DNA of 10,175 nucleotides, taken from an uncultured Bacillota bacterium (lineage in GTDB: Bacteria; Bacillota; Clostridia; Peptostreptococcales; Anaerovoracaceae). The stretch spans positions 1 through 10,175 of the forward strand of contig CAMOZS010000049.1 of NCBI GenBank assembly GCA_946631075.1. Direction: 5' to 3'. Both the position numbers and the translations under genes were made by a program. How positions within the stretch are numbered: the first letter of the stretch is position 1; each line of letters starts with the position of its first letter. Below the pieces are notes generated by a model. That model ran no database searches. It was not told where the DNA came from and saw only the letters and a program-made list of their open reading frames with translations. Shown piece after piece: positions 6,029-10,175 of the stretch.

Positions 6029-7056
6029 AGATAACGATGGCGCACGGCAGCGGCGGACAGTCCTCCGCCCAGCTGATGAGCGATATTTTTGGAAAATATT
6101 TTAATAACGAGATCCTGGGACGGATGGAGGACGCGGCAGTGCTGGAAGTCGGCGGGGCCGGAGCATCCGCAGAGGCCGGAGCATCTGAAGCGGCCCCAGG
6201 GCCGGCCAGGATCGCCTGCAGCACTGACTCCTTCGTGGTAACGCCCCTGGAGTTCAAAGGCGGAGACATCGGCAAGCTCTGCGTGTGCGGGACGGTCAAC
6301 GACCTGCTCATGATGGGCGCTGTTCCCAAATACCTGACCTGCGGATTCATCCTGGAGGAGGGCCTTGATATCGACATTCTGGACCGGCTGGTCGCCTCGA
6401 TGGCGAAGCAGGCGGAGGAAGCCGGGGTGAAGATCGTCGCGGGTGACACGAAAGTCGTGGAAGGCAAGGGCGGTCTCTACATCAACACTACCGGCATCGG
6501 CGAGATCCCGGCGGGAAGAGATGTGAGCAGTTCCAACGCAAAGGCTGGAGACGCGATCATTGTCAGCGGCAATCTGGGCGACCACCACGCCTGCATCCTG
6601 AGCCACCGGATGGAGATCGAAAACGACATCAGAAGCGACTGCGCCGCTCTGGGCGATGTGGTCGGCGCCCTGTTCGAGGCAGGCATCCACGTGCACACCA
6701 TGCGGGATGTGACCAGGGGAGGCCTGGGCACGGTCATCAACGAGATCGCCGGCAGCAGCGGAGTGCGGGTCGAGCTTGAGGAGGAAGCGATCCCGGTCCA
6801 TGAGGACGTGCGGGGATTCGCGGATATCCTGGGACTGGATCCCCTCTACATGGGAAATGAAGGAAAGATGATCGCCGTAGTTCCGGCGGAGGAAGCGGAA
6901 GCTGCCCTGGCAGCCATGCGGAGCACGGAGCACGGAAAGGACGCGGCCCTGATCGGGACCATATCGGAAGGGGCGGGAGCATTCCTGCGGACCCGGCTTG
7001 GAGCGACCAGGAGGTTCGATGTCCTCTACGGCGAGGGCCTGCCCAGGATCTGCTGA
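6025..7056 (+). CDS. hypE: HypE, carbamoyl dehydratase supplying cyanide to HypC-HypD
   Basis: HypE is an ATP-dependent dehydratase of the PurM/SelD fold. It converts the carbamoyl group that HypF puts on its C-terminal cysteine into a thiocyanate, then passes CN to the HypC-HypD iron. The protein has 343 residues. It opens MKITMAHGSGG, has CSTDSFVV, GDIGKLCVCGTVNDLLMMGA (nucleotide binding and dimer interface), AGDTKVV and MRDVTRGGLG. It ends in PRIC with the essential terminal Cys343 intact, so the gene should be functional. Between DAAVLEV and RIACSTD it carries an extra Ala/Gly-rich stretch (residues about 43-61). It lies 38 bp after hypD. No separate promoter is evident. Confidence 0.97.
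   Translation: MKITMAHGSGGQSSAQLMSDIFGKYFNNEILGRMEDAAVLEVGGAGASAEAGASEAAPGPARIACSTDSFVVTPLEFKGGDIGKLCVCGTVNDLLMMGAVPKYLTCGFILEEGLDIDILDRLVASMAKQAEEAGVKIVAGDTKVVEGKGGLYINTTGIGEIPAGRDVSSSNAKAGDAIIVSGNLGDHHACILSHRMEIENDIRSDCAALGDVVGALFEAGIHVHTMRDVTRGGLGTVINEIAGSSGVRVELEEEAIPVHEDVRGFADILGLDPLYMGNEGKMIAVVPAEEAEAALAAMRSTEHGKDAALIGTISEGAGAFLRTRLGATRRFDVLYGEGLPRIC
6151..6207 (+). repeat. Ala/Gly-rich low-complexity insert within hypE
   Basis: These bases encode a tract of Ala, Gly, Ser, Glu and Pro (residues 43-61) at a loop where HypE proteins normally have only a short turn between DAAVLE and the CSTDSF strand. A 12-bp exact direct repeat, GGCCGGAGCATC, lies at 6156-6167 and 6174-6185 (18-bp period), consistent with in-frame slippage expansion. 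Confidence 0.8.
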
Positions 7057-7118
7057 CCCGGGGCCCTGAGGATAAAATGATAAATATTTGTTTTGCATAA
7101 AGAAAGGCGGAAACCAAT

Positions 7119-7718
7119 ATGAACATGGTATGTTTGGACATGGAAGGCGTCCTGGTCCCTGAGATTTGGATCAACTTCGCAGAAAAGGCCGGGATCCCGG
7201 AGCTCAAGAGAACCACCAGGGATGAGCCGGACTACAACAAGCTGATGAAGTACCGGCTGGATATCCTCCGGGACCACAAACTGGGGATCAAGGACATCCA
7301 GGATGTCATCGCCCAGATCGACCCGCTTCCGGGCGCGGTAGAGTTTCTGGACGAGCTGAGGACTTTGACACAGGTCGTGGTCATCAGTGACACATTCGAG
7401 CAGTTCGCCAAGCCGCTGATGAAGAAGCTGCACTGGCCCATGCTGATGTGCAACTCTCTGGAGATCGGCGATGACGGCATGATCATCACCCACAAGATGC
7501 GTGTTCAGCCCTCCAAGCTGACTACGGTCAGAGCACTGCAGACCATCGGCTACGATACGATCGCGGCCGGCGACAGCCACAACGACCTGGGCATGATCCT
7601 GGCAAGCAAGCACGGATTCCTGTTCAAGAGCACAGACGCCATCAAGGCGGAGCATCCGGAGCTTCCGGCATATGAGGATTTCCCGGAATTCCTGGCAGCC
7701 ATCAAGGAAGTGCTGTAG
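7119..7718 (+). CDS. thrH: ThrH, HAD-family phosphoserine phosphatase / homoserine phosphotransferase
   Basis: ThrH of Pseudomonas removes phosphate from phosphoserine and can transfer it to homoserine, linking serine and threonine synthesis. The 199-residue product aligns by eye with ThrH from the first residues: MNMVCLDMEGVLVPEIW, nucleophile Asp7 and the ThrH-type Glu9 in place of the usual second Asp. Further motifs are VISDTF (Ser90, Asp91), Lys133 as the probable motif III lysine, and AAGDSHND (Asp152, Asp156) for Mg2+ binding. The GAAAGGCGG stretch about ten bases upstream is the ribosome binding site. The 62-bp gap from hypE holds AT-rich sequence but no convincing promoter, so it may be the last gene of the run. 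A strong terminator follows. ThrH versus a plain SerB-like phosphatase cannot be proven without assay, but the N-terminal signature is distinctive. Confidence 0.9.
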   Translation: MNMVCLDMEGVLVPEIWINFAEKAGIPELKRTTRDEPDYNKLMKYRLDILRDHKLGIKDIQDVIAQIDPLPGAVEFLDELRTLTQVVVISDTFEQFAKPLMKKLHWPMLMCNSLEIGDDGMIITHKMRVQPSKLTTVRALQTIGYDTIAAGDSHNDLGMILASKHGFLFKSTDAIKAEHPELPAYEDFPEFLAAIKEVL

Positions 7719-7744
7719 TTTCATTGACCCGAAAGGATTCGCAA

Positions 7745-7780
7745 AAAAAGGGACTTGTCAATAGTGACAGGGCCCTTTTT
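7745..7780. terminator. Bidirectional intrinsic terminator between thrH and deoC
   Basis: A 16-bp stem (left arm 7745-7760, right arm 7765-7780) with an ATAG loop pairs throughout except for one A/G mismatch and one G-U type pair. The right arm ends in TTTTT followed by a T-rich tail on the plus strand. The left arm ends in seven A's, giving a T tract on the minus strand. It therefore suits both convergent genes, thrH (27 bp away) and deoC (18 bp away). Confidence 0.88.
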
Positions 7781-7798
7781 CTCTGTTTTTGCTACGGT

Positions 7799-8482
7799 TT
7801 ACTCCTCTGCCTGGTATTCTTCCATAATGGCCGCGGAGGCGCTGCAGCCCAGGCGGTCTGCCCCGGCTTCGATCATGGCCCTGGCGTCGGCCAGGCTGCG
7901 GATGCCGCCGGAGGCTTTGATCTGCAGGGCGTCGCCAACGGTCTTTTTCATCAGCTCCACGTGATGGACCGTGGCTCCTCCGGTGGAAAAGCCAGTGGAT
8001 GTTTTCACGAAATCGGCCTCGGCCTTTTTTGCCATCTGGCAGGCCAGGGTGATCTCATCGTCGGTGAGCAGGCAGGTCTCCAGGATGACCTTGAGCAGGA
8101 CCGGCCCGCCGCCTTTGGCTTTGGCTTCATGGCAGAGCTGGGCCAGAAGATAGATCTCATAGCGGACGTAGTCCCACCGTCCGTCTTTCACGGCGCCGAT
8201 GTTGATGACCATGTCGATCTCATCGGCCCCGTCGGCGATGGCGATCCTGGCCTCTGCAGCCTTTGCTTCGCTGGTGGAGGCGCCGAGAGGGAAGCCGACG
8301 ACGGTCGCGACTTTCACATCCGTTTCCTGCAGGTATTCCGCGGCGGCGCTGACGAAGCCGCCATTGACGCAGACCGCGGCGAACTGATAGCGGGCAGCTT
8401 CGCTGAGCACTTTCATGACCTGGACCTCGGTGGCGTCGGCTTTCAGAAGAGTATGATCAAAATACTGATTGAATGGTTTCAT
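7799..8482 (-). CDS. deoC: DeoC, 2-deoxyribose-5-phosphate aldolase
   Basis: DeoC cleaves deoxyribose-5-phosphate to acetaldehyde and glyceraldehyde-3-phosphate, the last step of deoxynucleoside breakdown in the cytoplasm. The 227-residue product has the class I aldolase barrel motifs: FDHTLLKADAT at the start, VGFPLG, EIDMVINIG with catalytic Asp90, and LLKVILET with Lys131. The Schiff-base Lys160 is in FVKTSTGFS, followed by IKASGGIR with Lys189. The frame is open to an ATG at 8530, but the family begins at MKPFNQYFDHT. The ATG at 8482 has GGAGGT (8493-8488) five bases upstream, so 8482 is the start. No other deoxynucleoside-catabolism gene (deoA, deoD, cdd) is adjacent. It is transcribed away from rnmV across a gap with a palindrome, suggesting a local repressor. 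Confidence 0.96.
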   Translation of the reverse strand: MKPFNQYFDHTLLKADATEVQVMKVLSEAARYQFAAVCVNGGFVSAAAEYLQETDVKVATVVGFPLGASTSEAKAAEARIAIADGADEIDMVINIGAVKDGRWDYVRYEIYLLAQLCHEAKAKGGGPVLLKVILETCLLTDDEITLACQMAKKAEADFVKTSTGFSTGGATVHHVELMKKTVGDALQIKASGGIRSLADARAMIEAGADRLGCSASAAIMEEYQAEE

Positions 8483-8500
8483 TTGGGACCTCCGCTGAGA

Positions 8501-8506
8501 TATAAT
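8501..8506 (+). promoter_or_regulatory. Possible -10 box for rnmV
   Basis: A perfect TATAAT on the plus strand, 83 bp upstream of the rnmV ATG. The best -35 at acceptable distance (TTTCAT, 8477-8482, 18 bp spacing) matches the consensus at only three positions. If used, transcription would start near 8513, just upstream of the palindrome at 8521-8540. Confidence 0.35.
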
Positions 8507-8520
8507 AGTAGTTAGACTTG

Positions 8521-8540
8521 GGTAGTACATTTGTACTACC
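8521..8540. promoter_or_regulatory. Palindromic operator-like site in the deoC/rnmV divergent gap
   Basis: Perfect 9-bp arms GGTAGTACA and TGTACTACC flank a TT centre, a two-fold symmetric 20-bp site typical of a dimeric helix-turn-helix regulator. It lies 38 bp upstream of the deoC ATG and 48 bp upstream of the rnmV ATG. It lacks a following T tract, so a terminator is unlikely. No regulator gene is in the window. The GT-AC core recalls GntR-family operators, but that is only a guess. Confidence 0.6.
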
Positions 8541-8588
8541 TGGCCGCTCAGACAGTATCAGTATAGCATAGAAATCACAGGAGGGAAA

Positions 8589-9239
8589 ATGAGCCTGCCG
8601 AAAATAGAAGAGATCATAGTTGTCGAAGGTCGGGATGATACGGCGGCGATCCGCCAGGCTGTGGACGCGGTGACCATCGAGACCCACGGCTTCGGGATCC
8701 GGGAGGAGACCTGGCAGCTGATCGAAAAAGCCTACCAGACCAAGGGCATCATCGTATTCACCGATCCGGACACAGCCGGGGAGCAGATCCGCCGCAGGAT
8801 CATGAAGCGCTTTCCCGGAGCCAGGGAAGCCTTCCTCGATCAGGAGAGAGCTACAAAGGCTGGCGACATCGGGATCGAGAACGCCTCGCCCCAGGCAATC
8901 CGGGAAGCCCTGTCCAAGGCCCACGGGGCCGGGAAGCAGGGGGCAGGCGCCGCGGCGGAGCATCCGGAGCATGGGAAATGCCCGGAGCACGGAGGCGGCC
9001 CGGCCGGACCGGAGCACGGGAGCAGCCTGCCGGAATCCTTCACCGCGTCCGACCTCTTCTCCTGGGGCCTGGACGGGATGCCGGGAGCATCGAAGAGGCG
9101 GCAGGCCCTGGGACGGGAGCTTGGGATCGGCCAGGCGACCGCCAAGACCTTCCTGCAGCGGCTGAACCGGTTCGGGATCTCCAGGACAGAGATCGAAGCT
9201 GCCCTGGAGAAAGTGGTCCGCGAAAAGTCCGATAAGTAG
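8589..9239 (+). CDS. rnmV: Ribonuclease M5, 5S rRNA maturation endonuclease
   Basis: RNase M5 cuts 5S rRNA precursors in Gram-positive bacteria, acting on the ribosomal-protein-bound RNA. The N-terminal Toprim domain (about 5-105) shows VVEGRDD with Glu13, the ETHG loop, FTDPD with Asp59 and Asp61, and IGIENAS followed by AIREAL. The C-terminal RNase M5 domain resumes at SFTASDLFSWGL and includes RELGIGQATAKTFLQRLNRFGIS. Total length is 216 residues against roughly 180-190 in most homologues. The excess is a PEHG-repeat linker at residues 113-149, between the two domains. GGAGG upstream supports the ATG. The usual neighbours tatD and ksgA are not adjacent here. Confidence 0.94.
   Translation: MSLPKIEEIIVVEGRDDTAAIRQAVDAVTIETHGFGIREETWQLIEKAYQTKGIIVFTDPDTAGEQIRRRIMKRFPGAREAFLDQERATKAGDIGIENASPQAIREALSKAHGAGKQGAGAAAEHPEHGKCPEHGGGPAGPEHGSSLPESFTASDLFSWGLDGMPGASKRRQALGRELGIGQATAKTFLQRLNRFGISRTEIEAALEKVVREKSDK
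8925..9035 (+). repeat. PEHG-repeat low-complexity linker within rnmV
   Basis: These bases encode residues 113-149, dominated by Gly, Ala, Pro, Glu and His. EHPEHG, PEHGGG and PEHGSS are successive variants of one unit. At DNA level the word CGGAGCA occurs four times (two followed by T, two by C). The insertion falls exactly between the Toprim and RNase M5 C-terminal domains, so it should be tolerated as a flexible linker. One cysteine (Cys131) is included. Confidence 0.85.
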
Positions 9240-9242
9240 TGA

Positions 9243-9271
9243 TTGCGAATTACCTATTAAAGTGCTATGAT
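9243..9271 (+). promoter_or_regulatory. Promoter for metF
   Basis: TTGCGA (9243-9248) and TATGAT (9266-9271) are 17 bp apart. A TG one base before the -10 (9263-9264) makes it an extended -10 promoter. Transcription would start near 9278, leaving a leader of about 27 bases. That is too short for a SAM or B12 riboswitch. It begins four bases after the rnmV stop. Confidence 0.7.
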
Positions 9272-9304
9272 TTAGCATAAGAACAGGAAAGAAGGTAATG
9301 CCTT

Positions 9305-10175
9305 ATGAAGATCCCATCCCTTTATAAGCAGAAGAAACCGGTCTTTTCTCTGGAGATATTTCCTCCCAAGAGAAAGACCAATCTGGAATCGATCTACGAA
9401 ACAGTGGCCCGGCTGGCCGAGTGCGAGCCGGATTTCATCAGCGTGACCTACGGAGCGGGCGGCAATATCGCCGATAACTCCACCTGTGAGATCGCGTCCA
9501 ACATCAAGAAAAATTACGGGATCGAAGCGGTGGCCCACCTGACCTGCGTCAACTCGACCAGAGAGGACGTGCAGGAGATGATCGCCAGGTTCCAGGACGC
9601 GGACATCGAGAACGTGATGGCTCTGCGGGGGGATATCGTGCCCGGGGAGGACATCAAGAGGGAATTCGCCCATGCCAATGAACTGGCCATCGAGATCCAG
9701 CGAAAGTGCAATGACCGTCTGGAGATCCTGGGAGCCTGCTATCCGGAGGGCCATTATCAGAGCGAGACCCTGGACAGCGACATCCAGAATCTGAAGTATA
9801 AGATCGGCGCAGGGGTCAGAGTCCTGATCACCCAGCTTTTCTTCGATAATAACGCCTTCTACGAGTTCCTGGATCTTGCCCGCAGCGCCGGGATCACGGT
9901 TCCGATCTCTGCCGGCATCATGCCGATCGTGAGGGCGAGCCAGATCGAAAAGACAGTCCAGCTGTCCGGAGCCAGCCTGCCCCATGAGTTTACGGCCATG
10001 ATCAGCAAGTATGAATTCGACCCGAAGGGCCTCTATGAAGCGGGCACAGACTACGCCATCCGGCAGATCCGCGACCTGATCGACCATGGGGTCGACGGGA
10101 TCCATCTCTATACGATGAACGATCCCAATGTGGCCATCCGGGTCTGGGAAGGGATCCGGGACCTGCTGCCACAGG
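9305..10175 (+). CDS. metF: MetF, 5,10-methylenetetrahydrofolate reductase (partial, extreme C-terminus off the right edge)
   Basis: MetF is a flavoprotein that reduces methylene-tetrahydrofolate to methyl-tetrahydrofolate, feeding methionine synthesis or, in acetogens, the methyl branch of the Wood-Ljungdahl pathway. 290 codons are present and the frame is open at the edge. Family length suggests only a few residues are missing. Motifs include FSLEIFPPK with catalytic Glu17, VTYGAGG, ALRGD with Asp110, LGACYPEGH, TQLFFDN and the PISAGIMPI strand, ending near LYTMNDPNVAIRVW. The ATG at 9305 has AGAAGG (9290-9295) nine bases upstream. An earlier out-of-frame ATG at 9298 is not used for this product. 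MetV, cobalamin or corrinoid genes are not visible, so its pathway role cannot be decided. Confidence 0.95.
   Translation, partial: MKIPSLYKQKKPVFSLEIFPPKRKTNLESIYETVARLAECEPDFISVTYGAGGNIADNSTCEIASNIKKNYGIEAVAHLTCVNSTREDVQEMIARFQDADIENVMALRGDIVPGEDIKREFAHANELAIEIQRKCNDRLEILGACYPEGHYQSETLDSDIQNLKYKIGAGVRVLITQLFFDNNAFYEFLDLARSAGITVPISAGIMPIVRASQIEKTVQLSGASLPHEFTAMISKYEFDPKGLYEAGTDYAIRQIRDLIDHGVDGIHLYTMNDPNVAIRVWEGIRDLLPQ

Noticed and set aside
5983..7098. 371-codon minus-strand frame opposite hypE
   Set aside because: hypE on the plus strand has all family motifs, including the terminal cysteine; the antisense product has none.
8483..8530. Upstream ATG extending deoC by 16 residues
   Set aside because: The extension would start inside the palindrome and has no ribosome binding site, whereas the ATG at 8482 has GGAGGT at proper spacing and matches the family N-terminus.
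8521..8540. Palindrome as a transcription terminator
   Set aside because: There is no T tract on either side and it lies upstream of both genes' starts, not at their ends.
9240..9304. SAM or cobalamin riboswitch ahead of metF
   Set aside because: The predicted leader is under 30 bases and shows none of the conserved riboswitch elements.
9272..10105. 277-codon minus-strand frame opposite metF
   Set aside because: It is antisense to a conserved MetF and begins inside the metF promoter/leader region; no family features are visible.

Overview
The window looks like a stretch of chromosome from an anaerobic Gram-positive bacterium, most likely a GC-rich member of the Clostridia. This is inferred from an RNase M5 gene (a Gram-positive 5S rRNA maturase), strong AGGAGG-type ribosome binding sites, a complete-looking set of [NiFe]-hydrogenase maturation genes, a short MetF, and GC-rich genes separated by AT-rich promoter gaps. 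I cannot name the genus. I see no insertion sequence, phage gene, tRNA, rRNA or CRISPR array.

Layout. Positions 1-2631, minus strand: hypA then hypF (hypF runs off the left edge). A 130-bp AT-rich divergent gap follows. Positions 2762-7718, plus strand: an NSS-family sodium-dependent amino acid transporter, a YbaK/EbsC-type aminoacyl-tRNA deacylase, hypC, hypD, hypE and thrH. Spacing is tight from ybaK to hypD (3 and 2 bp) and looser elsewhere (58, 38 and 62 bp). A long bidirectional terminator hairpin at 7745-7780 separates thrH from the convergent deoC (7799-8482, minus). After a 106-bp divergent gap carrying a near-perfect 20-bp palindrome come the RNase M5 gene rnmV (8589-9239) and metF (9305 to beyond the right edge), which has its own well-formed promoter.

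How the genes work together. HypF and HypE make the cyanide ligands of the [NiFe]-hydrogenase active site from carbamoyl phosphate. The HypC-HypD complex assembles the Fe(CN)2CO unit, and HypA helps load nickel. hypB and the hydrogenase structural genes are not in the window. The hyp set is split into divergent hypAF and hypCDE arms, and the hypCDE arm shares a run with genes of amino acid uptake (NSS), tRNA quality control (YbaK) and serine/homoserine phosphate chemistry (ThrH).

The most unusual signals are low-complexity insertions inside three otherwise well-conserved enzymes: an 11-triplet collagen-like Gly-X-Y tract in HypF, an Ala/Gly-rich tract in HypE, and a PEHG-repeat tract in RNase M5. 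In addition, short words such as CAAAGGCTGGA and CGGAGCA recur through the region. These are not a new defence or biosynthetic system, but they suggest a genome-wide repeat-expansion habit that can be tested.
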